From: Cryobacterium sp. SO2
Lineage (GTDB): Bacteria > Actinomycetota > Actinomycetes > Actinomycetales > Microbacteriaceae
Assembly (NCBI RefSeq): GCF_026151165.2
Contig: NZ_CP117849.1
Location: 3,534,001 to 3,598,000, forward strand
Length of the DNA stretch: 64,000 nucleotides
Direction of reading: 5' to 3'
Of the stretch, positions 43,449-53,446 are shown in pieces. A model generated the notes under the pieces. That model was not told where the DNA came from. It ran no database searches and worked only from the letters and a program-made list of their open reading frames with translations. The stretch's first letter is position 1. Each line of letters opens with the position of its first letter. A program made the translations under genes and the position numbers.

Positions 43449-45755
43449 GTGACCGCTGTTTCCAACACATCCTCCCGCGGCGTCGCTGACACCGTGACCA
43501 ATGCCATCGCCACTCCCGAGAAGGAGCAGCCGTACGGCGCCCTCGGGCTGACGGATGGCGAGTACGCCGAGATCCGCACCATCCTGGGCCGCCGGCCCAC
43601 GAGCGGTGAACTCGCGATGTACTCCGTCATGTGGAGCGAGCACTGCTCCTACAAGAGCTCGAAGAAGTACCTGCGCCAGTTCGGCGACAAGGTCTCCCCC
43701 GCCATGAAGAAGAACCTGATGGTGGGCATGGGCGAGAACGCCGGCGTGCTCGACGTGGGCGAGGGCTGGGCCGTCACCTTCAAGATCGAGTCGCACAACC
43801 ACCCCTCCTACATCGAACCGTTCCAGGGTGCCGCGACCGGCGTGGGCGGCATCGTGCGCGACATCATCTCGATGGGCGCCCGCCCCGTCGCCGTGATGGA
43901 CGCCCTCCGCTTCGGCGACATCAACGACCCCGACACCGCCCGGGTCGTGCACGGCGTGGTCTCCGGCATCAGCTTCTACGGCAACTGCCTGGGCCTGCCC
44001 AACATCGGCGGCGAGACCTGGTTCGACTCCGTCTACCAGGGCAACCCGCTGGTCAACGCGCTGTCCGTCGGCGTGCTGCGCCACGAGGACCTGCACCTGG
44101 CCAACGCCTCCGGTGCCGGCAACAAGGTAGTGCTCTTCGGCGCCCGCACCGGCGGCGACGGCATCGGCGGCGCATCCATTCTGGCCTCCGACACCTTCAG
44201 CGAGGGCGGCCCGACCAAACGCCCCGCCGTGCAGGTGGGCGACCCGTTCGCCGAGAAGGTGCTCATCGAGTGCTGCCTCGAGCTGTACCGCGAGAAGCTC
44301 GTCGAGGGCATCCAGGACCTGGGCGCCGCGGGTATCTCCTGCGCCACCAGCGAGCTGGCCTCCAACGGCGACGGCGGCATGTACATCCAGCTGGAGAAGG
44401 TGCTGCTGCGCGACCCGTCGCTCACCGCCGAAGAGATCCTGATGAGCGAGAGCCAGGAACGCATGATGGCCGTCGTCACGCCGGAGAAGCTCGCCGGCTT
44501 CCTCGCCGTGGTGGAGAAGTGGGACGTGGAGACCAGCGTGCTCGGCGAGGTCACCGACTCCGGACGCCTGATCATCGACTTCCACGGTGAAGAGATCGTC
44601 AACGTCGACCCGCGCACCGTCGCCGTCGACGGCCCGGTCTACGACCGCCCGGTGGCCTACCCCACCTGGATCGACGCGCTGCAGGCCGACACCGCCTCCG
44701 CCCTGCCCCGGGCGACGGATGCCGCGACGCTGCAGGAGCAGTTCCTCGCGCTGCTCGGCTCGCCCAACCTGGCCGACCCGAGTTGGATCACCGACCAGTA
44801 CGACCGCTACGTGATGGGCAACACCGCCCTCTCCTTCCCCGACGACGCCGGCATGATCCGCATCGACGAGGAGTCCGGCCTCGGCTTCGTCATCGCCACC
44901 GACGCGAACGGCCGCTACTGCCAGCTCGACCCGTACCGCGGCGCCCAGCTGGCCCTGGCCGAGGCGTACCGCAACGTGGCCGTCACCGGCGCCGTGCCGG
45001 TGGGCATCAGCGACTGCCTCAACTTCGGCTCCCCGGAGAACCCCGAGGTCATGTGGCAGTTCTCCCAGGCCGTTGAGGGCCTCGCGGATGGCTGCCTCGA
45101 GCTGGAGATCCCGGTCACGGGCGGCAACGTGTCGTTCTACAACCAGACCGGCGACCAGCCGATCCACCCGACCCCGGTCGTGGCCGTGCTCGGCGTGATC
45201 GACGACGTGGCCCGCCGCGTGCCCAGTGGGTGGCAGGACGACGGACACAACATCTACCTGCTCGGCATCACCCGCGAAGAGCTCGACGGCTCCGCGTGGA
45301 GCGCCGTGGTGCACGACCACCTCGGCGGCGTGCCGCCCGTGGTCGACCTCGGCCGTGAAGCCGACCTGGCCGGCCTGCTGCACGCCGCGTCGATCGAGGC
45401 GCTCATCGACAGCGCGCACGACCTCTCCACGGGCGGGCTCGCGCAGGCCCTCGCCGAGGCCGTGCTCCGGTTCGGTGTGGGCGCCCGGGTCTGGCTCGGC
45501 GACATCCTCGAGCGCGACGGCGTCGACGCATCCGTGGCCCTGTTCTCGGAGTCGACCGGCCGCGTGCTGGTCTCGGTGCCGCGCGAGGACGACGTCAAGT
45601 TCTTGGGCCTCTGCGAAGGCCGCGACTACCCGGTGCTGCGCATCGGCGTGACGGATGCGACCGCCCCGGTTCTGGAGATCCAGGACTACTTCACGGTGCC
45701 GCTGACCGAACTGCAGTCGCGTCACCGCAGCACGCTGCCGGCCGCGTTCGCGTAA
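43449..45755 (+). CDS. purL: FGAM synthetase small PurL
   Basis: 768 aa, the small form that needs PurS and PurQ. It converts FGAR to FGAM with ATP and ammonia. Motifs: MWSEHCSYKSSKKYL, KIESHNHPSYIEPFQGAATGVGG in segments, GETWFDSVY, and GGNVSFYNQTG. A TAGACT -10 is at 43402-43407, with GGGAGAA before the GTG, giving a leader of about 35 nt. The GTG is preferred because upstream residues are not conserved. Two family A elements follow the stop. Confidence 0.97.
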   Translation: MTAVSNTSSRGVADTVTNAIATPEKEQPYGALGLTDGEYAEIRTILGRRPTSGELAMYSVMWSEHCSYKSSKKYLRQFGDKVSPAMKKNLMVGMGENAGVLDVGEGWAVTFKIESHNHPSYIEPFQGAATGVGGIVRDIISMGARPVAVMDALRFGDINDPDTARVVHGVVSGISFYGNCLGLPNIGGETWFDSVYQGNPLVNALSVGVLRHEDLHLANASGAGNKVVLFGARTGGDGIGGASILASDTFSEGGPTKRPAVQVGDPFAEKVLIECCLELYREKLVEGIQDLGAAGISCATSELASNGDGGMYIQLEKVLLRDPSLTAEEILMSESQERMMAVVTPEKLAGFLAVVEKWDVETSVLGEVTDSGRLIIDFHGEEIVNVDPRTVAVDGPVYDRPVAYPTWIDALQADTASALPRATDAATLQEQFLALLGSPNLADPSWITDQYDRYVMGNTALSFPDDAGMIRIDEESGLGFVIATDANGRYCQLDPYRGAQLALAEAYRNVAVTGAVPVGISDCLNFGSPENPEVMWQFSQAVEGLADGCLELEIPVTGGNVSFYNQTGDQPIHPTPVVAVLGVIDDVARRVPSGWQDDGHNIYLLGITREELDGSAWSAVVHDHLGGVPPVVDLGREADLAGLLHAASIEALIDSAHDLSTGGLAQALAEAVLRFGVGARVWLGDILERDGVDASVALFSESTGRVLVSVPREDDVKFLGLCEGRDYPVLRIGVTDATAPVLEIQDYFTVPLTELQSRHRSTLPAAFA

Positions 45756-45794
45756 CCCCGCGCCGTTCGCTCGCGCGCTCGCGAGCGGCATCAT

Positions 45795-45930
45795 CCGCGA
45801 AAGCGGCCAAGTGGCTGCCTCGGCGTAGCTGAAGCAACCACACGGCCGCTCTCGCGAGTGGTCGTATCCGCGAAAGCGGGGGAACGGTTGCTTCGGTGCT
45901 GCCGAAGCGACCACACGCCCGCTTTCGCAG
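45795..45930. repeat. Palindromic element family A, two copies after purL
   Basis: 45795-45858: CGCGAAAGCGG / CCGCTCTCGCG with inner GGCTGCCTCGGC / GCTGAAGCAACC. 45867-45930: CGCGAAAGCGG / CCGCTTTCGC with inner CGGTTGCTTCGG / CCGAAGCGACC. They lie between convergent purL and the hypothetical gene. Confidence 0.88.
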
Positions 45931-46000
45931 GACAGCAGCGTGTGCGGAGGGTGGGCCCTTCACGAAGTGGTTCTGCTCGGCGGCGCTCGCTACCCGGCCC

Positions 46001-46660
46001 TCAGCGCGCGGCAAGCCCCGGGCGACGACGCAGCGGAGTGCGCGGCGGGTGCGCCGCTAGGGCGGCGTTGTAGCGCATCCGTGGTGGTTCAGCCGCGAGG
46101 GCGTCGAGCGACACCGGGGATGGGTTGGCCAGTGGAAAGACCGTGACCACGCGCATCCGGCCTCCGTCGTGCACACCGTAAACCAGAGCCGCCCCGGATC
46201 GGCCGGGTGTGCTCACCACCGTGGTGCGGAAGAACGTGGTCTCACCGGAAACCTCGTCGTCGAATACCAGAACGTCGCCGTGGGCACCCGCTGGATTCGC
46301 CAGGTGTGGCAGCGCCGCAGCCGTGACCCGCTGCAGCACAGTTTCGCCGGCCGCATCCGCCGCGTCGAGCAGGAACTCCGTGGGCGCCAGACCCAACTGG
46401 CCGGCCAGCTCGCCATTTCGCCACCGATCGCCCTTGAGACCGAAGGGCGTGACCACCCTCGAGAGCAGATACCCGTAGACGTGCAGCAGACCGGCGTTGC
46501 CGATCGGCCAAGTCACCGCGATGCCCGCCGCCGCATGCAACCTGAAGAACTCGGACTTGGAGATCACCGGCGACTGGACATTCTCGTCGATCACTGTGGA
46601 CAACGCCCAGTCGTCGAAGCGGCCGGCGGCGGCGTCACGGGCGATCTGCTCGAACATCAT
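46001..46660 (-). CDS. Conserved-looking hypothetical protein
   Basis: 219 aa, starting MMFEQIARDAAAGRFDDWAL. It is soluble, with no signal peptide or helices. Visible features are TWPIGNAGLLHVYGYLLSRV, a Gly/Asp-rich middle, HGDVLVFDDEVSGETTFFRTTVV, and an Arg/Pro-rich tail. I do not recognise the family. Codon use is like its neighbours, so it is probably a real gene. Divergent from the HAD-phn operon. Confidence 0.7.
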   Translation of the reverse strand: MMFEQIARDAAAGRFDDWALSTVIDENVQSPVISKSEFFRLHAAAGIAVTWPIGNAGLLHVYGYLLSRVVTPFGLKGDRWRNGELAGQLGLAPTEFLLDAADAAGETVLQRVTAAALPHLANPAGAHGDVLVFDDEVSGETTFFRTTVVSTPGRSGAALVYGVHDGGRMRVVTVFPLANPSPVSLDALAAEPPRMRYNAALAAHPPRTPLRRRPGLAAR

Positions 46661-46702
46661 CTGCCCATGTTAAGCACCTCCGCCAAACGGTCACGACGGA
46701 AG

Positions 46703-46757
46703 GTTTACATGCTGTTCACCTGACGCGGTCATTCCGTCCACGAAGCACTCCTAACAT
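46703..46757 (+). promoter_or_regulatory. Candidate PHO box and -10 for the HAD-phn operon
   Basis: Two adjacent 11-base units, GTTTACATGCT (46703-46713) and GTTCACCTGAC (46714-46724), fit the direct-repeat pattern G(T/G)TCAYYYR.. known for actinobacterial PhoP. TAACAT (46752-46757) is a plausible -10, which puts the box near -60 to -40. This suggests induction by phosphate limitation. Confidence 0.5.
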
Positions 46758-46795
46758 GAACCATGCGTCCATGAGGGGCGTCGGAACAGGAATGA

Positions 46796-47578
46796 GTGAG
46801 CGTGCCTTCTCGCGAACGGGTGTTGGTCTTTGACTTCGATGGGACCGTCTCCCTCGGACACGGGCCGATTCGCTCCTACGCGCGTTTCATCGCCGGTGCT
46901 CTGCCCACCGCCGCTGCCATCGAGTTCCTCGGCCGCTTCGAAACCGGCATCTCCGCGACATCCTCGGTGACCGGATGGGACGAGCGGCCGATCGACGGGT
47001 ACGACCTGGTGCGCCTGCTGGCGGAGCAGTACGACGTGACCGCGAGCGCCCGCAGCGCGGCCTACCTGGCCAGCCGGCAGGAGCTTGCGACCAACGCCGC
47101 CCCGGTGACCTCGCCCGCCGGCCTCGCTGACTTCCTGGCCGAGGCTCGCCCGGTCGCTCACCTGGTGCTGGCCACCAATGCTCCCGCCATCCGCCTCGGG
47201 GAAGCCCTCGCAGCGCTCGGCCTGGCCGGGGCTTTCGACGCCGTGCACACCTCCGTGGGCAAGCCGGACGGCTTCGGCCCGCTGTTGGACAGCCTCCTCG
47301 CCCTGCTGCCCATCGGAGCGACCTCGGCCAACCTCGCCAGCATCGGCGATGTCTGGCAGAACGACCTCGTTCCCGCCCACCGTCTCGGTGCCACTACCGC
47401 CCTCGTCGGCGTCCTGTCCCCTCCCACCGCCACCCCGACTTACCGGGCCGACCACCTGCACGAGCTGTATCCGGCTCTGCGGGACTGGCTCGATTCCGCC
47501 ACACCTCCCGCTCCAGGCACCACCTCGCTTGTTCCCACTTTCACCACCGCTCTCACCACAGAAAAGGCTGACCAGTGA
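46796..47578 (+). CDS. HAD-family hydrolase, first gene of the phosphonate/phosphate-ester operon
   Basis: 260 aa from a GTG. HAD motif I is VFDFDGTVSLG (two Asp), motif II is LATNAP, and motif IV is reduced to SIGDVWQNDLV. A helical cap lies between I and II. The stop overlaps the phnD start (GTGA), so it is tightly linked to the importer. It probably dephosphorylates, or cleaves C-P from, the imported compound or a derivative. PhnX (phosphonoacetaldehyde hydrolase) is also a HAD enzyme, but its Schiff-base lysine is not obvious here. Specificity unresolved. Confidence 0.82.
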   Translation: MSVPSRERVLVFDFDGTVSLGHGPIRSYARFIAGALPTAAAIEFLGRFETGISATSSVTGWDERPIDGYDLVRLLAEQYDVTASARSAAYLASRQELATNAAPVTSPAGLADFLAEARPVAHLVLATNAPAIRLGEALAALGLAGAFDAVHTSVGKPDGFGPLLDSLLALLPIGATSANLASIGDVWQNDLVPAHRLGATTALVGVLSPPTATPTYRADHLHELYPALRDWLDSATPPAPGTTSLVPTFTTALTTEKADQ

Positions 47579-48549
47579 TCACCAAGAAAGCACTCTCCTT
47601 CGTTGCCGCGGCGTCCTTCGCCGCCCTCGCCCTCACCGGCTGCGCCACCAGCTCCGCAGCGGACGGCACGCCCACGCCGGCGGCCGACCCGGAGTCGTTG
47701 ACCCTGGCCCTGGTGCCCTCGCAGGACCAGGCCGGCCTCGTCGACACCGCCAAGCCGCTCACCGACATGCTGACCGAGGCCCTGGGCATCCCCGTCACGG
47801 GCGTCGTCTCCAAGGACTACCAGGCGGCCGTCGAGGCCATGGGCGCCGACCAGGCTCAGATCGGTTTCCTGCCGTCGCTGCAGCTCTGGCAGGCCAGCGA
47901 TATGTACGGCGCATCCGTCGTGCTGCAGACCGAACGCAACGGCAACATCACCTATCCGGCGCAGTTCATGACCAACAACCCGGACAAGTACTGCGACGAC
48001 ACCCCGGTGGAGCGGGACGGCAAGCTGTTCTGCAACGGCGCGGACGCCCTCGCCGGCCCGGCCGGTCTGGACTCGATCGAGAAGGTGAAGGGTGCCAAGG
48101 TGGCCGTGCTCGGCCCGGGTTCCCCCGCCGGCTACATCTACCCGATCCTCGCGCTGAAGAACGCGGGCCTGGACACCGACTCCGACATCGAGCAGATCCC
48201 GGTCACCGCCAACGACGCATCCGTGCTCGCCGTCTACAACGGCGACGCCGAGGTCGGCTTCAGCTTCTGGGATGCCCGCGACATCGTGGCCAAGGACAAG
48301 CCCGACGTGGGCCAGAAGGTCGTGGTTTTCGCGCTGACCGACGAGATCCCCAACGACGGCGTGGCGCTCACCAAGAGCCTCTCGCCCGAATTGCAGGACA
48401 AGATCACCACCGCCCTGGCCGACTACTCCAGCACCGAAGAGGGCTCGGCCGTGCTCACGTCGATCTACTCCATCACCAAGCTCGCGCCCGCCGACCCGTC
48501 GACGCTCTCCGTCGTCGCCGACGCGGCCACGAAGCTGGGCCTGCAGTAA
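47575..48549 (+). CDS. phnD: Phosphonate/phosphite/phosphate ABC transporter substrate-binding lipoprotein
   Basis: 324 aa, GTG start. A lipoprotein signal ends ALALTGC. The PhnD fold follows, with LALVPSQDQAGLVDTAKPLTDML, VSKDYQAAVEAMGADQAQIGFLP and GPGSPAGYIYPILALK (anion-binding loop). A Cys pair (KYCDDTP...LFCNG) may form a disulfide, a feature of actinobacterial members. The ligand could be a phosphonate, phosphite or organophosphate. Confidence 0.92.
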   Translation: MITKKALSFVAAASFAALALTGCATSSAADGTPTPAADPESLTLALVPSQDQAGLVDTAKPLTDMLTEALGIPVTGVVSKDYQAAVEAMGADQAQIGFLPSLQLWQASDMYGASVVLQTERNGNITYPAQFMTNNPDKYCDDTPVERDGKLFCNGADALAGPAGLDSIEKVKGAKVAVLGPGSPAGYIYPILALKNAGLDTDSDIEQIPVTANDASVLAVYNGDAEVGFSFWDARDIVAKDKPDVGQKVVVFALTDEIPNDGVALTKSLSPELQDKITTALADYSSTEEGSAVLTSIYSITKLAPADPSTLSVVADAATKLGLQ

Positions 48550-48552
48550 CCG

Positions 48553-49373
<821 letters not shown>

Positions 49374-49374
<1 letters not shown>

Positions 49375-50177
49375 TGAGCACGCTGGCACCGTTCGTTCTG
49401 CCGCCGAAGCCGCGCGGACGCTGGAAACCCTGGCTGGGCCTGGCGGTGGTACTGGTGATCACAGCGGTCACGCTGAGTCCGCAGTGGGGCATCTCTTTCA
49501 GTTTCAACGCGATCGTGAAGAACTGGCAGAACGGTGCCGACAAGGTGCTCGCACTACTCCAGCCGGACTGGTCGTTCCTTCCCCGCACCATCCCACCGCT
49601 GGTGGAGACTCTGCAGATGGCGGTGATCGCCACCTTCGTGGGGGCTCTCGTGTCGCTGCCGCTCAGCCTCTGGGCGGCCCGGCTGACCAATCCGAACCGG
49701 TACACCCGCGGCGTGCTCAAGACGGTGCTGAACGCGGTGCGGTCCATTCCCGACCTGCTCTACGCATCCGTGCTGGTGGCGATGGTGGGGGTGGGCGCGC
49801 TGCCCGGCATCATCGCGCTGGTGCTGTTCAACGTGGGCATCATCGTGAAGATGGTGTCGGAGTCGATCGAGGTGAACGACGCAGGCCCGCTCGAGGCCGG
49901 GCGTGCCGCCGGCGGTACCCAGCTGCAGATCAACCGCGCGATCGCACTGACGGATGCCTGGCCGGCGTTCGTGAACCAGACCCTGTATGTGCTCGAACTC
50001 AACGTGCGCGCCTCCACAGTGCTCGGCCTCGTGGGCGCGGGCGGGCTCGGCCTGCTCATCGACGCCGTGCGCACCTTCTACCGCTACGACCAGTTGTCCC
50101 TGATCATCCTCGAGATCCTCGTGGTCGTCGTCGTCATCGACTCGGTCAGCGCCGCTATTCGACGGAGGCTGGTATGA
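49374..50177 (+). CDS. phnE: Phosphonate ABC transporter permease 1
   Basis: 267 aa. Six membrane segments, beginning WLGLAVVLVITAVTLSP. The coupling motif is EAGRAAGGTQLQINRAIAL and the closing motif is NVRASTVLGLVGAGGLGLLI, as in PhnE. It overlaps phnC by one base and the second permease by four. Confidence 0.93.
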
Positions 50178-51025
50178 CCACCATCACCCCCATCCCGCCC
50201 GCCACCCGGGGCCGGCCCGCGCTGGTGCTTCCAGCCAAACCGAGCTCGTGGCGCCGGCTGACGGCCACCATCGTGGTCACGGTGATCGTGATCATCGCCT
50301 TCTGGTCGGTCGACATCAACTGGGCCAGGCTCGGCAGCCTGCCGGGCGAGATCGTTCGCTACCTCTGGCTGATGTTCGCCACTCCCAACTGGGACAAGAT
50401 CGGCGAGGCCCTGTTGCAGACCTGGCGGTCGGTGGAGATGGCCTGGGTGGGAACTGTGATCGGCCTGGTGATCTCGCTGCCGCTCAGCTTTCTTGCCGCG
50501 CGAGGCTTCGCCCCGGCACCGGCCCGCGGTGCGCTGCGGTTGCTGTTCTCGGTCATCCGGGCGGTGCCGGAGATCATCATCGCCATCGCCATTCTCTCGG
50601 TGACCGGCCTCACCCCGCTCACCGGGGCGCTCGCCCTGGCGGTCAACAGCGTCGGCACGCTGGGCAAGTGGGGCTATGAGGCCATCGAGGGTGTCGACCC
50701 CGGCCCGATCGAAGCAGTGCGGGCGGCGGGCGGGTCGACACCCGAGGTCATCCGCTGGGGGGTCTGGCCGCAGGCGATGCCCGACTTCGTCTCGTTCTGG
50801 CTGTACAGGTTCGAGATCAACGTGCGGGCATCCGCGATTCTGGGCCTGATCGGTGTCGGCGGCATCGGCGACATGCTCACCTCGTACACTCAGTATCGTG
50901 AGTGGTCGACGGTGGGGATGCTGCTGCTCGTGGTGGTCGTCGTGACGATGAGCATCGACGCCGTGTCAGGGGCCCTGCGCCGCCGCATTACCGAGGGAGC
51001 ATCCGTACGTGAACTGGACCGGTAA
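50174..51025 (+). CDS. phnE: Phosphonate ABC transporter permease 2
   Basis: 283 aa from the ATG inside the previous stop (ATGA). Coupling motif EAVRAAGGSTPEVIRWGVWPQ and NVRASAILGLIGVGGIGDML. Two PhnE paralogs form the heterodimeric channel. The end overlaps the RpiR gene by 17 bases, so regulator and transporter are expressed together. Confidence 0.93.
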   Translation: MTTITPIPPATRGRPALVLPAKPSSWRRLTATIVVTVIVIIAFWSVDINWARLGSLPGEIVRYLWLMFATPNWDKIGEALLQTWRSVEMAWVGTVIGLVISLPLSFLAARGFAPAPARGALRLLFSVIRAVPEIIIAIAILSVTGLTPLTGALALAVNSVGTLGKWGYEAIEGVDPGPIEAVRAAGGSTPEVIRWGVWPQAMPDFVSFWLYRFEINVRASAILGLIGVGGIGDMLTSYTQYREWSTVGMLLLVVVVVTMSIDAVSGALRRRITEGASVRELDR

Positions 51026-51869
51026 CGACGACGCAACCGTGACGACTCGCATCGCCACGGTGCGGAACTCCCTGCAGCCGAGCGAGGTCAGCGTGGTCGC
51101 GTTGATCCTCGACGACGCGGAGGGAGTGGTCGAGATGACCGCCCAGGATCTCTCCGACCGAGCCGGCGTGGCCCGGTCGAGCGTCATTCGCACCTGCCAG
51201 AAGCTGGGCTACCGCGGGTTTGCCCAGTTGCGGGTGGCCCTCACCCGGGAGCTCGCTCAGACGCTGGTGAGCGAACGCGACTACGGCGAGTCCGCGCTGG
51301 GTGCCATCCGTGCTGATATCGACGCGCTGGCCGCGACGCTACCGCGCATCGCCAGCGTGCTCAGCGAGGATGCCGTCGAGCAGGCCGTGGGCGCCATCGT
51401 GGGCGCCGGCAGGTTACTGGCGTTGGCCAGCGGGCTGTCGTCGCCGCTCGCTCTAGACGTGGGCATGCGGCTGACCGCGATCGGTCGGCCCACCGAGTTC
51501 GTGGCAGATCCGATCGGGCAGCAGATCGCCGCCCGACAGCTGACGGCAGCGGATGCGGTACTGATCATCAGCGGCAGCGGAGCGAGCGAGGCCAGCCTCA
51601 AGGCCGCCCGAGCCGCCCGGCAGACCGGCGCCGCAGTGGTGGTCATCACCTCTTTCGCGACATCGCCGCTGGTGAGCTTGGCCGACATCAGCCTGGTCGT
51701 GGCTCCGGCGGGCGGCACCTTCCGGCACGAACTGGAGCACACCTCGCGGGTGCCGCACGTGATCCTGATCGAAGCTCTGGTCGATGTCGTCGCCGCCCGG
51801 CTCGGTGAGCATGCCCGCACCACCCGCTCGGCCGTGCTCGAGATACTCAGCGACAACCTCAGCGAGTAG
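51009..51869 (+). CDS. MurR/RpiR-family regulator with SIS domain
   Basis: 286 aa, GTG start. The N-terminal helix-turn-helix is MTAQDLSDRAGVARSSVIRTCQKLGYRGF. The C-terminal SIS domain has LALASGLSSPLALDVGMRL and VLIISGSGASEASLKAA, which in relatives binds a phosphosugar. Being the last gene of the phn operon, it probably senses the phosphorylated product and represses the operon. Its site may be near 46700-46790, but no clear inverted repeat was found. Confidence 0.88.
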   Translation: MNWTGNDDATVTTRIATVRNSLQPSEVSVVALILDDAEGVVEMTAQDLSDRAGVARSSVIRTCQKLGYRGFAQLRVALTRELAQTLVSERDYGESALGAIRADIDALAATLPRIASVLSEDAVEQAVGAIVGAGRLLALASGLSSPLALDVGMRLTAIGRPTEFVADPIGQQIAARQLTAADAVLIISGSGASEASLKAARAARQTGAAVVVITSFATSPLVSLADISLVVAPAGGTFRHELEHTSRVPHVILIEALVDVVAARLGEHARTTRSAVLEILSDNLSE

Positions 51870-51919
51870 GAGGGTCGCCACCGGGGCGGACCTGCGCCGG
51901 TTTCATCGCTCCCGCCCGG

Positions 51920-53128
51920 CTACTCGGTGGCGCGGGCGAACACGTAGTTCTCTATCACGTGCTCGGCGATCGCCATCGACGACGTGGCGGCCGGGGACGG
52001 CGCGTTGCGCAGCAGCGTGACCCGGCCGACCTGGTCGACCGCGAAGTCGTCGAGCAGGGTTCCATCGCGTCCCCAAGCCTGGGCGCGGACGCCGGCGGCG
52101 GTCTTCTCGGTGAGGTCGCTCATCCGCAGCTCGGGGATGAACCGGCGGGCCTTGCGGTAGTACAGCGGCTTCACCAGCGAGCCGCCGATCTCGTCGAGTC
52201 CCATCCGCCAGTGCTGCCTGGCCAGTGCGCCGGCGCCGGGCCAGCGCAGGATCTCCCAGGTGTCCCTGGGCGAGACGGCGCGCCAGGTGTACCCCTCACG
52301 GGCCAGCGCCGGCACCGCGTTCGGCCCCACGTGCACGTCGCCGTGCACGTCGCGGGTGAAGTGCACGCCGAGGAATGGGAACCGCGGGTCTGGAACCGGG
52401 TAGATCATGCCGCGCACCAGGTCGGTGCGGGCCGGGTCCAGCGCCCAGTACTCGCCGCGGAACGGCAGGATCTTGGGCGAGGGGTCCGCGCCGACCAGGC
52501 GCGCCACGACGTCGGACTGCAGTCCAGCGCAGGCGATGACCCGGTCGAAGACCTCCTCGGTCTCGTGCGTGCGCACCCGCACCGCGCTCCCGTCGATCTG
52601 CATGGCCACCACCTCCTGGCCGGTGTGGATGGTGCCGCCGTTGCTGCGGACATCCGCGGCCATCGCCTCGGTGATCGCGGTGTATTCCACGGCCGCGGTG
52701 TGCGGCGAGTGCACGGCGGCAATGCCCGCCACGTGCGGTTCGATCGCGCGGATGCGGTCGGTGCCGTTGAGCCGGACGAGGCCGGGGACCCCGTTGGCGA
52801 TCGCCCGTCGTTCGATCTCGGCCAGGGCCGGCAGCTCGGATTCATCGACCGCGACGACCAGTTTGCCCATCTCCCGGTACGGGAGGCCCTTTTCGGCGCA
52901 ATAGTCACGGATGCTGCGGCGGCCCTCGGCGCACAACCGCGCCTTGAGCGTGCCCGGCTGGTAGTACAGGCCGGCGTGCACGACCCCGGAGTTGCGCCCG
53001 GTCTGGTGCGCGGCGAGGCGGTTCTCCTTCTCGAACACGGTGACCTCGCCGAGTCCGCGCAGCAGCAGGGCGCGCGCACTGGCCACCCCCACGATGCCGC
53101 CACCGATGACCGCAATCCGCTCGCCCAT
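51920..53128 (-). CDS. lhgO: L-2-hydroxyglutarate oxidase (FAD-dependent)
   Basis: 402 aa from the ATG at 53128. A longer frame to 53437 runs through two repeat elements and is unlikely. FAD motif IAVIGGGIVGVASARALLLRG, then HQTGRNSGVVHAGLYYQPGTLKA in segments, typical of LhgO/DAO-fold oxidases. FPFLGVHFTRDVHGDVHVGPNA is characteristic of the L-2-hydroxyglutarate branch. It returns L-2-hydroxyglutarate to 2-oxoglutarate. It converges on the phn operon with a 50-bp gap; no functional link is evident. Confidence 0.9.
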   Translation of the reverse strand: MGERIAVIGGGIVGVASARALLLRGLGEVTVFEKENRLAAHQTGRNSGVVHAGLYYQPGTLKARLCAEGRRSIRDYCAEKGLPYREMGKLVVAVDESELPALAEIERRAIANGVPGLVRLNGTDRIRAIEPHVAGIAAVHSPHTAAVEYTAITEAMAADVRSNGGTIHTGQEVVAMQIDGSAVRVRTHETEEVFDRVIACAGLQSDVVARLVGADPSPKILPFRGEYWALDPARTDLVRGMIYPVPDPRFPFLGVHFTRDVHGDVHVGPNAVPALAREGYTWRAVSPRDTWEILRWPGAGALARQHWRMGLDEIGGSLVKPLYYRKARRFIPELRMSDLTEKTAAGVRAQAWGRDGTLLDDFAVDQVGRVTLLRNAPSPAATSSMAIAEHVIENYVFARATE

Positions 53129-53237
53129 GTCCGCCCGTCTCTCGATGTTCGCCGTGGCGGACCACCGGTTCGACGAACCCCGCACGGTGGCATCCTGCCC
53201 CCGGAGGGATGCGCGGGCAATGCCCGGCGCCCACCTT

Positions 53238-53380
53238 CCGCGAGAGCGGCGAAACGGCTGCCTCGGCCAGATGAAGCAGCACCACGACCGCTCTCGCGAG
53301 AACTTCCCACAGCTATGTTCCGCGAGAGCGGCGAAACGGCTGCCTCGGCCAGATGAAGCAGCACCACGACCGCTCTCGCG
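53238..53380. repeat. Palindromic element family A, two identical tandem copies
   Basis: 53238-53298 and 53320-53380 are identical over the whole element and start 82 bp apart. Outer CGCGAGAGCGG / CCGCTCTCGCG, inner CGGCTGCCTCGGC against GATGAAGCAGC. Identity points to a recent duplication. They lie between lhgO and the DUF559 gene. Confidence 0.93.
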
Positions 53381-53446
53381 GGATGCCGGGACGCGGCCTG
53401 GGGATAAGTTCAGCACGACCCGGGAACCAAGGCGCATCCTCTGGGG

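Noticed and set aside
43137..45914. 925-codon frame opposite purL
   Set aside because: purL is unambiguous; the antisense frame also runs through two repeat families.
53129..53437. N-terminal extension of LhgO
   Set aside because: The extension would be translated from two palindromic elements; the FAD motif begins right after the ATG at 53128.
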